From assembly GCF_001412655.1 (NCBI RefSeq), contig NZ_CP012996.1:3906001-3970000 (forward strand): a DNA stretch of 64,000 bases, in the 5' to 3' direction. This document shows positions 8,441 to 17,594 of this stretch, one piece after another. Position 1 is the first letter of the stretch, and each line of letters starts with the position of its first letter. The position numbers and the translations under genes are program-made. A model generated the notes under the pieces. That model had not been told where the DNA came from. It worked only from the letters and a program-made list of their open reading frames with translations, and did no database searches. Source of the stretch: Pedobacter sp. PACM 27299. GTDB lineage: Bacteria > Bacteroidota > Bacteroidia > Sphingobacteriales > Sphingobacteriaceae.

Positions 8441-10813
8441 ATGAAAATCAACATTTTCAACATTATATGGCTATTACTGCTGATCAGCAGCAAATCCTTT
8501 GGCCAACAACCTAGTACAGGAAAATTAAAGGGTCGCATTGTTACCGTTCAGAATGAACCAGTAGCAGGTGCTACGGTTCAATTTCAAAACACTATGATCA
8601 CCACAATAACAGACTCAGATGGCGCATTCAAATTTTCTGCTATTCCTGCCGGAACTTATGTGCTTCTGGTCTCTAATGTGGGATATCTGGCCCACAAGCA
8701 GAACCTGCTCATCATCACCGGAAAAAATCCCTTCCTCAATCTTCAGCTTTCAGAAAGTAAGCAGGAATTGACAGAAGTGACCATTCATACCAACAGGAAT
8801 TCGTACCAAACAAAATCATCCAATACGGCAACAAGAATGGATATCCCCCTACTGGAAACGCCACAATCTGTACAAACCGTTTCTTCAAAGGTCATTCAGG
8901 ACAGGCAATCTTTTACCCTCAACGAACTAGCCAGTACTTTTACAGGTATGAAAGCCAATAATGGGAATGGTTCCTTCACTATGAGGGGATTTACAGCTTA
9001 TTCCCCTACTGACGCCAGCTTTCTCCTTTACAATGGCATTAGAGGGAATCTCTTTCTATGGAGTCAGCAGCCCCTATTGTACAACGTTGAATCCGTGGAA
9101 TTACTTCGTGGCCCTTCAGGAGCTTTATTTAGTGAAGGTGCACCCGGGGGCGTGGTCAATTTTATTACTAAGAAACCCCTGGAATCTCCACAATACAATT
9201 TTGACTTATCACTAGGCAGCTGGAATTTCCGCAGGGCATCTGTTGACCTTACCGGACCATTAACGAAAAACAAAAAGCTCCTTTACCGGACAATTGTAGG
9301 ATATGACAGGTCAGAAAGCTTCCGAAATGACCAGGATAAAGAAAACATTTTCATCGCTCCATCATTCACTTACCTATTCTCTAACAAAACAAATCTTAAC
9401 CTGGAGCTCAATTATGCATATCAAAAAGCTGTTCATCAATATGACAATGGGACTTTCATCGGTACCAGAGCCGATGGCAGCTTTGATTTCAACTACTACC
9501 CGGACAACCTGACTGTTCAAAGTCCCACGGATTATGGAAAAACGGACAATACATCTGCCACACTTACCTTCAATCATAGTTTCAGGGAAAACCTTAAGTT
9601 GACAGTTGTACAACGAGCAGTAAGAAATGTACTCGATTTTACGGACCACATCCCAGTTGGGAAAATCAAAAATGACTCTATTAGTAGGGCATACCAGGAC
9701 TGGGAAACAGACCGGTTTAGTCTGCAAACAACTGCTTATGCAAGCTACAATACCAACACAGGTTTATTAAAACATCAAATTATTGTGGGTGCCGACTATA
9801 ACCGATATGGCTGGACAAAAAATGATTATCAATATAAACCAGCTTCAAGGATTTCCATTTTTAATCCAAATTATAGCAACGATCCTCCTTCAGCAAGTTT
9901 ACCTGCAGAGGAATCCGATGACAACAAGCGTGTCACTAACTTAACAGGGTTTTACATTCAGGATCAAATCAGTTTTGGAAGACAACTAAAAGCCTTACTT
10001 TCATTAAGGTATGACAACTATGATGGCAAGGAAACCCCACTCTCTTCCAGAGACAACAAACAGGGAGACCAGCTTCAGGCTTCCGGATGGATTCCCCGTG
10101 CAGGATTAGTTTATTTACCATTAGCGCAGCTATCGATTTACGGAACATATCTTAGGTCCTTCAACCCACAAACCTCCAACAATGTCCTTTCCGGCGGACC
10201 ATTTCCTACTCGAAAGGCCACTCAATATGAATTGGGAGCAAAAGCTGATTTCTTAAATCAACTACTGTCGACCACTTTGTCCATATACGAGATCAAATAT
10301 GCAAACATCCTAACCGCAGCACCTACTGAAGAAAACTCCCACCGTCAGGCAGCAATTGATGGCACACGCAGTAGAGGAATCGAATTTACAGCAATGGGCA
10401 GCATTCACAATTTTAACATCATTGCAGGTTATGCTTATAATGAACACGTAATACTCAGCACTAGTGCCTTTGGAAAAAAGGGCGATCGCTTTGCTAATGC
10501 CCCCAAACACATGGCCAACCTCTGGTTAAAATACAACCTGAACTATACCTCATTTAAAGCGCTGGGAATAGCTGCAGGCGTACGTTATGTGAGCGATCAG
10601 GTAGGGTTGATCAGCAATCAGAACTTTATATTCCCAGAATACACCGTATTTGATGCCGCGATTAATTTCCAGAAAGGACGATATAATTTTCAAATCAATG
10701 CCTATAATCTAACGGATAAACACTATTTCACCGGAAGCAGATCAAGCACAGTAACAGCCGGTTTAGGCGATCCATTTAATTATAGAATTGGAATAAGCTA
10801 CCAAATCCGATGA
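8441..10813 (+). CDS. TonB-dependent siderophore receptor
   Basis: This is a 790-residue outer-membrane protein with a signal peptide ending near Ser-Phe-Gly-Gln. Residues about 27-110 form a carboxypeptidase-regulatory-like beta domain. The plug (about 125-235) contains Glu-Thr-Pro-Gln-Ser-Val-Gln-Thr-Val and Val-Glu-x-Leu-Arg-Gly-Pro-Ser-Gly-Ala-Leu-Phe-x-x-Gly-x-Pro-Gly-Gly-Val-Val-Asn, which are typical of FhuA/FpvA-type ferric-siderophore receptors. A 22-strand barrel follows. The start of the PepSY gene overlaps its stop by 4 bases, so the two are translationally coupled. The specific siderophore is unknown. Confidence 0.93.
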   Translation: MKINIFNIIWLLLLISSKSFGQQPSTGKLKGRIVTVQNEPVAGATVQFQNTMITTITDSDGAFKFSAIPAGTYVLLVSNVGYLAHKQNLLIITGKNPFLNLQLSESKQELTEVTIHTNRNSYQTKSSNTATRMDIPLLETPQSVQTVSSKVIQDRQSFTLNELASTFTGMKANNGNGSFTMRGFTAYSPTDASFLLYNGIRGNLFLWSQQPLLYNVESVELLRGPSGALFSEGAPGGVVNFITKKPLESPQYNFDLSLGSWNFRRASVDLTGPLTKNKKLLYRTIVGYDRSESFRNDQDKENIFIAPSFTYLFSNKTNLNLELNYAYQKAVHQYDNGTFIGTRADGSFDFNYYPDNLTVQSPTDYGKTDNTSATLTFNHSFRENLKLTVVQRAVRNVLDFTDHIPVGKIKNDSISRAYQDWETDRFSLQTTAYASYNTNTGLLKHQIIVGADYNRYGWTKNDYQYKPASRISIFNPNYSNDPPSASLPAEESDDNKRVTNLTGFYIQDQISFGRQLKALLSLRYDNYDGKETPLSSRDNKQGDQLQASGWIPRAGLVYLPLAQLSIYGTYLRSFNPQTSNNVLSGGPFPTRKATQYELGAKADFLNQLLSTTLSIYEIKYANILTAAPTEENSHRQAAIDGTRSRGIEFTAMGSIHNFNIIAGYAYNEHVILSTSAFGKKGDRFANAPKHMANLWLKYNLNYTSFKALGIAAGVRYVSDQVGLISNQNFIFPEYTVFDAAINFQKGRYNFQINAYNLTDKHYFTGSRSSTVTAGLGDPFNYRIGISYQIR

Positions 10814-11913
10814 GCAAAGGGAATTATATCAGCAAACTTGCGTTTGCTATGCACAGCTGGCTTGGCCTGATCAGCGGCACATTTCTACTGCTGCTCGGGC
10901 TAAGCGGATCCGCACTAGTCTTTCTAAAAGAGATTGATCATGCCATTAATGCTGATTTACTCCAGGTAAAGCAATCGGGGAAAGCACTTTCTTTAGATAC
11001 GCTGTATAGGAAAATTGGAAAAGAGCATCCTAATTTAGCAGGTATTGCCTGGTTAAATCCGGATGCCCCTGCCAATGAAGCCTATGAGTTCCGGCTTTAT
11101 CAAAATGATGGAAAGCTCAGCACCTATGACCTTGCTATGGTCAGCATCAACCCATATTCTGGCGAAACCTTACGTGAAGGAAAGCTCAAAAACCTGAACC
11201 CAAGTGTGATGTACTGGATATTACAGTTTCACTGGAGCTTTCAACTGGGTATCCCTGGGTTATTATTAGCCACCCTCTTCGGGATCACGATGCTCTTGTC
11301 TTGCACAACAGGAGCAATCATTTACCGAAAACAGCTATGGAAAGTATTGACTTTCAGGGCAAGATTAAAATGGACAAATTGGCGAACCATATCCTCGAGT
11401 CTACATAGAGTGCTGGGAGTTTGGGCGCTACTTTTCAATGTAATAATTTTCTTTACAGGTTTCTGGATGAATAAATTCGCATTAGATCCTGGTTATTGGA
11501 AAAAACAAACCATTACATGCCCATTAAATAGCTTATCCAAACAATCCATAGATTATATGCTTTGGAAGGCAAAAAAGAGTATGCCAGCGTTAAAGATTAA
11601 AAGTGTTTATCTACCTACCCAACCGGGGAAAAGTTTCAAAGTTACTGGCACTATGAAGGATCAGTCTGCATTCTTCGATACTGGAAATTCTGTTTCTATT
11701 GATCCTGGTAGCGGACAGATTATTTCTATGGTACATTTGGCTGAAAAAAGTGTAGGGGAAAAGTTAGAGGCTACATTTTTCTCCATTCATGCAGGTAGTT
11801 TTGGTGGCGTACCCATCAAAATACTGTATGTGATTATAGGCCTGCTTCCAGGTTTACTTTCTATTAGCGGCGCAGTGTTGTGGTGGCGAAAAGTAAAAAA
11901 ACGATATCATTAA
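10810..11913 (+). CDS. PepSY-associated transmembrane protein (iron-uptake partner)
   Basis: This 367-residue inner-membrane protein has about four helices (near residues 13-35, 140-165, 195-215 and 335-360) and periplasmic PepSY-like segments between them. The first helix contains Met-His-Ser-Trp-Leu-Gly-Leu, with the His conserved in this family. Members sit beside siderophore receptors and resemble ferric-siderophore reductases such as FoxB. Reductive iron release at the inner membrane is therefore likely (inference). It overlaps the receptor stop codon (ATGA). Confidence 0.88.
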   Translation: MSKGNYISKLAFAMHSWLGLISGTFLLLLGLSGSALVFLKEIDHAINADLLQVKQSGKALSLDTLYRKIGKEHPNLAGIAWLNPDAPANEAYEFRLYQNDGKLSTYDLAMVSINPYSGETLREGKLKNLNPSVMYWILQFHWSFQLGIPGLLLATLFGITMLLSCTTGAIIYRKQLWKVLTFRARLKWTNWRTISSSLHRVLGVWALLFNVIIFFTGFWMNKFALDPGYWKKQTITCPLNSLSKQSIDYMLWKAKKSMPALKIKSVYLPTQPGKSFKVTGTMKDQSAFFDTGNSVSIDPGSGQIISMVHLAEKSVGEKLEATFFSIHAGSFGGVPIKILYVIIGLLPGLLSISGAVLWWRKVKKRYH

Positions 11914-11933
11914 AAATTCAACTGTCACAATTT

Positions 11934-11973
11934 GAAGGTTGCAGAAGTATAACTTCCGCAGCCTTCTTATTTA
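11934..11973 (+). terminator. Terminator after the siderophore operon
   Basis: A 14-bp stem (11934-11947 with 11953-11966) with one G-U pair and one mismatch closes a 5-nt loop, followed by TTATTT. It lies 20 bases after the PepSY stop. Confidence 0.65.
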
Positions 11974-12071
11974 CGCTGGAGCACTTTTAACCAGTTCAGA
12001 AGGATTAAGAATTGAGAACGATTTGTCTATTGGATTTCAAACCCAAAAAATCTAAAATAAGAGGTCGATCA

Positions 12072-12960
12072 TCAATTCAAATTCTTGAAAGCAGGCGTTA
12101 AAAACGAAATCAGCCCTACAAGAAAAACAATGAACCCAAAAATTACAAACACGATATTAATTCCAATATTATCGACCAGGAAACCGGCACAAATCAATGC
12201 TCATATCGTTGGCAAAACATCCAAACTAAAGTACATCGAAAATACGCGACCAAGAAGAGCTAGCTTTACTGTTTCCTGAACCGCTGTAAATCCCGAATTA
12301 TATAGGGATGCCGATACCCCTCCAAGTGTTGTTAACAACGCAAATAATATAAAATACTGAGGTGTTAACCAACCAGACAAAAAAAAGGAAATTCATATTA
12401 AAACATGTGCAAGACTAAAAAGATAAACCTTACGGATACCTGGCTTCCACATACTTAACAAAGCAGCTCCAAACAAAGCACCCTAACCCCAGGCTGTTTC
12501 AATAATACCCATTTCTAGCTTACCTCCTTTAAAATGTTTAATGGTAATTAAAGGCAGCAACACCGATATTGGCATGATACAAAACCCTGAAATGGCGCTA
12601 TAAAGAATTAAAAGCGAAAGCCCCCTTATTGCTGATAACTTCGCGATAAGCAGTTTTCATAGCTTGCCAAACTTAAAATATACTTGACCTGTTTTTTTTC
12701 TTGTTCGAAGAAGGGATGGAAATGAAAAGCAAAGAAAAAATGGCAATCATAGCGCCCGCAATATCTAGCAACAGAACATTTCTAATCGATGATAACCCAA
12801 TAGCTAAAGCACCAATCGCAGGATCGGCTAGGTTAGAAAACGATTTAATAATTTGGTTGATTCCAGCAATACGTAATAATTCTGATTTAGGTGCTAATAA
12901 TGGAATTGTGGCTTGCAATGCAGGAATATGAAATGCAGAACCTATAGAGCGTAATCCCAA
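12072..12960 (-). pseudogene. Decayed MFS exporter (EntS/macrolide-efflux-like)
   Basis: The minus strand encodes membrane-protein sequence typical of the C-terminal half of MFS_3 exporters, but it is broken many times. The first piece (12673-12960) starts inside the family, at Gly-Leu-Arg-Ser-Ile-Gly-Ser-Ala-Phe, so the N-terminal helices are missing. At least one frameshift lies around 12600-12690. After that the frame is readable to 12072 except for a TAG at 12483-12485 and TGA codons at 12393-12395 and 12201-12203, each inside otherwise continuous helices. No function is expected. It may originally have exported siderophore or drug, given the neighbouring iron-uptake genes (speculative). 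Confidence 0.85.
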
Positions 12961-13040
12961 TATGTTTTAATAGACACTTCAGTCCCTTTAAATATCATAA
13001 TCACTAGATTAATACCTACCTTACTGCTTTATATGCCCCT

Positions 13041-13610
13041 ATGTTTAAACAATTAGAGGATTACATCAAACAGTCAGGAGAAATAGATGAGAAAACCTTA
13101 GCATTTATTTTTAGTAAATTCAAGCTGATCAAAACAAGAAGAAATCAATTACTCCTTGATTACCATGAAGTATGCAAGAACCATTATTTTGTAAACCAAG
13201 GCTGTATCAGAGTTTTCACAATAAATAAAACTGGTTTGGAAACCACACGTTTTTTTGCTTTTGAGGGTTGCTTTGGAACCGCCCTGCCAAGTTTAATTGA
13301 TCAGCTACCAGCATTTGAATATTTACAAACCATTGAAAAATCTGAATTATTAACCATCACAAGAGCAGATTTTTATTCTTTAGTAGATCAGATCCCACAA
13401 TTTGCTAATGTATACCGCCATATATTGGAGTTGGGTTTTATTACTGCCCAAAAAAGAATTTATGGTTTTCAAGGCTTTGATGCAAAGGAAAAAGTAAACT
13501 GGGTCAACAACCATTACCCAAAATTTCTTTCAAGAATATCTAATAAAATGGCAGCTTCTTACCTTGGCCTGTCTCCCTCAACATTAAGTCGAATAAAACA
13601 TAAACTTTGA
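13041..13610 (+). CDS. Crp/Fnr-family transcriptional regulator
   Basis: The product has 189 residues. The N-terminal cyclic-nucleotide-binding-like fold (about 20-120) includes Tyr-Phe-Val-x-x-Gly-Cys-Ile-Arg-Val-Phe. A short C-terminal HTH ends in Tyr-Leu-Gly-Leu-Ser-Pro-Ser-Thr-Leu-Ser-Arg-Ile. This short-HTH architecture is common in Bacteroidota Crp-like proteins, which usually lack known cNMP binding. Its stop codon is embedded in the first of two large palindromes just downstream. The target genes are unknown. It faces the isourate hydrolase and oleate hydratase genes. Confidence 0.88.
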   Translation: MFKQLEDYIKQSGEIDEKTLAFIFSKFKLIKTRRNQLLLDYHEVCKNHYFVNQGCIRVFTINKTGLETTRFFAFEGCFGTALPSLIDQLPAFEYLQTIEKSELLTITRADFYSLVDQIPQFANVYRHILELGFITAQKRIYGFQGFDAKEKVNWVNNHYPKFLSRISNKMAASYLGLSPSTLSRIKHKL

Positions 13611-13639
13611 AAACGTTGACCTAGGTCAACGTTTTCAAA
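13606..13639. repeat. Perfect 34-bp palindrome overlapping the regulator stop codon
   Basis: The 17-bp arms 13606-13622 and 13623-13639 are exact reverse complements with no spacer; the core is GTTGACCTAGGTCAAC. There is no T-run on either strand after the arms, so it is not a classical terminator. It could be an operator, an RNA hairpin stabilising the 3' end, or a cruciform. Confidence 0.8.
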
Positions 13640-13645
13640 AAGCCA

Positions 13646-13685
13646 CTGCAATATCTTTGTATCAGCTGATACAAAGATATTGCAG
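13646..13685. repeat. Perfect 40-bp palindrome, tandem with the previous one
   Basis: The 20-bp arms 13646-13665 and 13666-13685 are exact reverse complements with zero spacer; the centre is ATCAGCTGAT. It begins 6 bases after the 34-bp palindrome and shares no sequence with it. It lies 93 bases upstream of the isourate hydrolase start. Confidence 0.8.
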
Positions 13686-13778
13686 CCCAGAAAATGATGA
13701 TCTATTTGCGAAGGCTGCACCGCTTTTATAAGTTAACCTAATCGCAAAACAACTGATCAAATCACCAATAAATTCAAT

Positions 13779-14201
13779 ATGATGAAGATGTCCTTAAAAA
13801 AAATCATTTTAGCGCTTATTTTAGGTTTGGCAACTAGTTTCGCCCAGGCACAGCTACCAACATACCAGTTATCAAGTCATATCCTGGATGTATCTACAGG
13901 CCTTCCAGCACCCGGTGTACCTGTAAAACTTGAAAAACTTAATGAGCAAAATAAAGTTTGGACATTAATCGACCAAAAGAGTACTGATGAAAACGGAAGG
14001 ATCATAGATTTTCTGAACCAAAACAAATCTGAAATAGGAATATTCAAGCTTACTTTTCTTGTTGCTGATTACTTTAAGCAAAGAAACACACCATCATTTT
14101 ACCCTTTTATCGAAGTTGTATTTGAAATTAAGGACAATAAGCATTATCATGTTCCCATCACATTATCTCCTTACGGCTATTCAACCTATAGAGGCAACTA
14201 G
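13779..14201 (+). CDS. uraH: Secreted 5-hydroxyisourate hydrolase (transthyretin-like)
   Basis: This 140-residue protein has a signal peptide (residues 1-24), so it acts in the periplasm. It shows the TTHL/HIUase motifs: Ser-His-Ile-Leu-Asp near the mature N-terminus, Glu-Asn-Gly-Arg in the middle, and the C-terminal Tyr-His-Val-Pro...Ser-Pro-Tyr-Gly-Tyr-Ser-Thr-Tyr-Arg-Gly. The family hydrolyses 5-hydroxyisourate in urate breakdown. The last residue is Asn instead of the usual Ser of the Tyr-Arg-Gly-Ser tail. That Ser is at the active site, so activity may be altered. No other urate-pathway gene is nearby. Confidence 0.88.
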   Translation: MMKMSLKKIILALILGLATSFAQAQLPTYQLSSHILDVSTGLPAPGVPVKLEKLNEQNKVWTLIDQKSTDENGRIIDFLNQNKSEIGIFKLTFLVADYFKQRNTPSFYPFIEVVFEIKDNKHYHVPITLSPYGYSTYRGN

Positions 14202-14335
14202 AAGATAAGCAGATTGGCTCGTTTATAGTATTTAGTCAACTGTATTTTATGAAAATTCGCAGGTGTGATCAACATCATTATTTATCCTGATTCGCATCAA
14301 GTTAACTTGTCTTTTCTTGTAGATCTTTATATCAA

Positions 14336-14392
14336 AAATAAAAGCTAAAAAAACCACAACGCTTAGGGGTTGATCATTTATAGCTTTTATTT
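14336..14392 (+). terminator. Inverted repeat between isourate hydrolase and oleate hydratase
   Basis: Perfect 12-bp arms (14336-14347 and 14381-14392, AAATAAAAGCTA type) are separated by 33 bases. The right arm ends in TTTTATTT. It may be a weak terminator for the upstream gene or a 5' element of the downstream gene, whose start is 24 bases away. Confidence 0.35.
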
Positions 14393-14415
14393 GTCATAAA
14401 TTAAAATACTACCTG

Positions 14416-16356
14416 ATGAAAAACATTACCTCGAAATTCGACAAAGTTTTAAGCGCTTCCAGTGATTATGGAAAGGTGAATCATGAACCCGATTCCAGCA
14501 AAGAGCAGCAACGCAATACTCCTGAAAAGTCCATGCCGTTTTCAGACCAGATTGGAAATTATCAGCGCAATATAGGGATCCCTACTAAATCATATAAGGA
14601 CAGTAAAGTGTACATTATCGGCAGTGGTATCGCCGGTATGGCTACCGCTTATTACCTTATTCGTGACGGGCAGGTACCGGCCAAAAACATCCAGTTTTTA
14701 GAGCAATTGCTCATCGATGGAGGATCACTGGATGGTGCAGGGAATGCCAAGGATGGCTATATCATCAGAGGTGGTCGTGAAATGGACATGACCTACGAAA
14801 ATCTTTGGGACATATTCCAGGACATTCCTGCCCTTGAATTGCCGGCACCATATACTGTTTTAGATGAATATCGATTGATCAACGACAACGATTCAAATTA
14901 CTCTAAAGCGCGTCTGATTCACAATCAGGGAGAAATAAAAGATTTTAGTAAATTCGGTTTGAACAAAAAAGATCAGTTTGCCATCATGAAACTCTTGCTG
15001 AAGAAAAAAGAAGAGCTGGACGATCTGACCATTGAAGATTATTTCAGTGAAACTTTCTTAAGCAGTGATTTCTGGACGTACTGGCGTACCATGTTTGCCT
15101 TTGAAAACTGGCACAGCTTACTGGAATTAAAACTTTACATGCACCGTTTCTTACATGCTATTGATGGATTGCACGATTTTTCTTCTTTAGTATTCCCGAA
15201 ATACAATCAATACGACACTTTCGTCACGCCCTTACGTAATTTTCTAAAGGAAAAAGGGGTGAATATTCAGCTCAATACGCTGATCAAAGACCTGGATATC
15301 CACATCAATACTGAAGGAAAAGTGGTGGAAGGAATCATTACGGAGCAAAATGGTAAAGAAGTTAAGATCCCTGTCGGCAAGGACGATTATGTGATGGTAA
15401 CGACTGGTTCAATGACCGAAGATACTTTCTATGGTGATAACAAAAATGCCCCTGTTATTGGCATCGACAATAACACCAGTGGAAAGAGCGCCGGTTGGAT
15501 GCTCTGGAAAAACCTAGCTGCTAAATCAGCTGTATTTGGTAAACCTGAGAAATTCTGCAGCAATATCGAAAAATCAGCATGGGAATCAGTGACATTAACC
15601 TGCAGGCCTTCTGCATTGGTTGAAAAACTAAAGCAATACTGTGTAAATGATCCTTATTCCGGAAAAACAGCTACCGGAGGAATTGTGACCATTACAGATT
15701 CCAACTGGCTAATGAGTTTCACCTGTAACAGGCAACCGCACTTCCCAGAACAGCCAGATGATATTCTGGTACTTTGGGTGTATGCCTTATTCATGGATAA
15801 AGAAGGTAATTATATCAAAAAAACAATGCCTGAATGTACTGGAGATGAAATCCTTGCAGAACTATGTTACCATACTGGCATCATTGATCAGTTGGATAAT
15901 GTGGTAGAAAACACCATCGTTCGTACTGCTTTCATGCCCTATATCACCTCTATGTTTATGCCAAGAGCCAAGGGTGATCGTCCGAGAGTTGTCCCTGAAG
16001 GATGCAAAAACCTGGGGTTGATCGGACAGTTTGTGGAAACCAATAATGATGTGGTATTTACTATGGAAAGTTCAGTAAGAACTGCAAGAATCGCAGTTTA
16101 TGAACTATTAAACCTGAATAAGCAAGTTCCTGATATTAATCCTTTACAATACGATATCCGCCATTTACTAAAAGCGGCAAAAACATTGAATGACAATAAA
16201 CCATTTTTAGGAGAAGGTATTTTACGGAAAGTCTTGAAAGGAACTTATTATGAGCATGTTTTACCGGGAGTTCCAGAAAAAGAAGAAGAACATGAGTCTT
16301 TTATAACTGACCAGATCAGCAGATTTAAAGATTGGATAAAAGGATTAAAAGAATAA
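14416..16356 (+). CDS. ohyA: Oleate hydratase (MCRA family, FAD-binding)
   Basis: This 646-residue protein belongs to the myosin-cross-reactive-antigen family, which adds water to the cis-9 double bond of oleic acid to give 10-hydroxystearate. The FAD-binding Rossmann motif Gly-Ser-Gly-Ile-Ala-Gly is at residues 69-74. It is followed by the family-specific segment [12 protein letters not shown], whose Glu is a proposed catalytic residue. Phe-Glu-Asn-Trp-His-Ser and a later Thr-x-Cys-Asn-Arg-Gln also fit. The length is normal for the family. There is no signal peptide, so it is cytosolic or membrane-associated. A role in detoxifying host or environmental unsaturated fatty acids is the usual inference. 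A strong terminator follows. Confidence 0.96.
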   Translation: MKNITSKFDKVLSASSDYGKVNHEPDSSKEQQRNTPEKSMPFSDQIGNYQRNIGIPTKSYKDSKVYIIGSGIAGMATAYYLIRDGQVPAKNIQFLEQLLIDGGSLDGAGNAKDGYIIRGGREMDMTYENLWDIFQDIPALELPAPYTVLDEYRLINDNDSNYSKARLIHNQGEIKDFSKFGLNKKDQFAIMKLLLKKKEELDDLTIEDYFSETFLSSDFWTYWRTMFAFENWHSLLELKLYMHRFLHAIDGLHDFSSLVFPKYNQYDTFVTPLRNFLKEKGVNIQLNTLIKDLDIHINTEGKVVEGIITEQNGKEVKIPVGKDDYVMVTTGSMTEDTFYGDNKNAPVIGIDNNTSGKSAGWMLWKNLAAKSAVFGKPEKFCSNIEKSAWESVTLTCRPSALVEKLKQYCVNDPYSGKTATGGIVTITDSNWLMSFTCNRQPHFPEQPDDILVLWVYALFMDKEGNYIKKTMPECTGDEILAELCYHTGIIDQLDNVVENTIVRTAFMPYITSMFMPRAKGDRPRVVPEGCKNLGLIGQFVETNNDVVFTMESSVRTARIAVYELLNLNKQVPDINPLQYDIRHLLKAAKTLNDNKPFLGEGILRKVLKGTYYEHVLPGVPEKEEEHESFITDQISRFKDWIKGLKE

Positions 16357-16380
16357 AAAAAAGCTGATAGATGAGCAGCA

Positions 16381-16424
16381 AAAGAAAGCCCCTCTTAATA
16401 ATTTCAGAGGGGCTTTCTTTTTAT
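16381..16424 (+). terminator. Strong rho-independent terminator after oleate hydratase
   Basis: A perfect 15-bp stem (16381-16395 with 16406-16420, AAAGAAAGCCCCTCT type) with a 10-nt loop is followed by TT. It lies 24 bases after the stop codon and would also work for the decayed SDR gene read in the opposite direction. Confidence 0.85.
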
Positions 16425-16843
16425 AGTCCTGCAGGCGAAAAAGTTCTTTTCAGTACATTCATATAATTCTCATCAGAACCGCCATTTCGAATATCGATAA
16501 GTGGCTGAAAATCTTCTCCAATCACATAGCGCAGCTGATCTGCTTTAAAAACAGCCTCCATCTACGCCAGATAATCGGTAAGCGTATGGTCAGCAGCAAA
16601 ATTCGATTTTGTAGTTTGTTCGAAATTGGTACTTATATTCCCGGGTTCGATAATTTTAACTTTGATATTTTGAGCAGCCAATTCAAAGGAAAGTGATTCA
16701 CAAAATCCTTCTAAAGCAAATTTTGAAGCCGCATAAATAGAAACCAGAGGCACAGTATCCCTCCCTACCCCAGAGGTAACACTAATAATATTTCCACTTT
16801 TCTGCTTGCGGAAATAGGGCAATATAGCTCGTGTCAATTCCAT
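16421..16843 (-). pseudogene. Truncated short-chain dehydrogenase (SDR) remnant
   Basis: The minus-strand frame has the SDR second half: Gly-Asn-Ile-Ile-Ser-Val-Thr-Ser-Gly-Val-Gly, the catalytic Tyr-Ala-Ala-Ser-Lys at about residues 38-42 of the fragment, and a Glu-Pro-Gly-Asn-Ile-Ser-Thr segment. A TAG at 16562-16564 interrupts it, and the same frame then continues to a TAA at 16421-16423 with a normal SDR C-terminus. The N-terminal Rossmann half with the Gly-rich NAD(P) motif is absent. The fragment starts 11 bases after the PPOX gene ends, so a deletion probably joined the two. Confidence 0.82.
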
Positions 16844-16854
16844 TAATTTAGTGT

Positions 16855-17361
16855 CTATATATTTAGGTGGCCTTCACGGCCAATATCAAGCTTTTGACCG
16901 GAAACTGCGCTTGCCGCAACTTTTAAAAAGGTCACTAATTTATTTGATTTATTATCCCAGTAATGCCCTTCTGAAGGGCTTACTTTTAAAATTCTAATGC
17001 GTGGATCTTCTTTTCCTTTTTCAAACCAGCCCTCTATCATCTTATTCCAGTACTTGTCTATCCTGGATTTATCCTGAGATACTGTTGCAATTCCGTTAAT
17101 ACTAAGAAAATTGTAATTGCTAATATCCGAGTATAAAACACTGATATGACTGCTTTCTTGCAGGTTTTTATAAGTTTCACTTTCAGAAGAAAAGAGGAAC
17201 CATAAATTCCCTTCCTCATCTACTTCCTGCCTACTCATAGGCACAGCATGAAGGTTAGCAACATCAGAAGTATTGGTGCACATCATTCCAATATCAATCT
17301 TATCAACCAGCGTTTTTAGCTTATCTATTGCCTCAGCACGATCTAAATTTTCTGTACTCAT
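16855..17361 (-). CDS. PPOX-family FMN-binding protein (general stress protein 26-like)
   Basis: This 168-residue protein is of the pyridoxamine-phosphate-oxidase-like split-barrel fold. It shows Ile-Asp-Ile-Gly-Met-Met-Cys-Thr, then Ala-Val-Pro-Met-Ser, then Leu-Trp-Phe-Leu-Phe-Ser-Ser-Glu-Ser near residues 50-65. It ends with a Trp-Asp and Leu-Lys-Val region as in GSP26-type proteins. The family binds flavin and is induced by stress; the substrate is unknown. Its C-terminal end abuts the SDR remnant. A weak 9-bp inverted repeat (17394-17402 with 17412-17420) lies 33 bases upstream of its start. Confidence 0.85.
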   Translation of the reverse strand: MSTENLDRAEAIDKLKTLVDKIDIGMMCTNTSDVANLHAVPMSRQEVDEEGNLWFLFSSESETYKNLQESSHISVLYSDISNYNFLSINGIATVSQDKSRIDKYWNKMIEGWFEKGKEDPRIRILKVSPSEGHYWDNKSNKLVTFLKVAASAVSGQKLDIGREGHLNI

Positions 17362-17594
17362 AAATGTTATTTTTAAAAATATTTTCTAAAATGCCAAGTG
17401 TCTTTTCCTGCGACACCTGGAACAATTATGATAAATAACAAATGCACGAAATATATGTTTCATAGTTGAAATCACCTAAGGTTCCCGGAAAGTTAAATAA
17501 GCTCACAGGTATGAAAACAAAATGACGCTTTGAAGGTTATCAGCAGGTAGACTTATAAAAAAGTAATTTATGAGTATACCCTAACGCATCCTCT

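Noticed and set aside
1236..12485. In-frame TGA/TAG codons in several genes as possible recoding
   Set aside because: Each interrupted gene is also truncated or frameshifted, while neighbouring intact genes use TGA and TAG as normal stops. Decay explains it better.
17394..17420. Inverted repeat in front of the PPOX gene as a riboswitch
   Set aside because: Only a 9-bp stem with a wobble pair is present; no known riboswitch core could be recognised.
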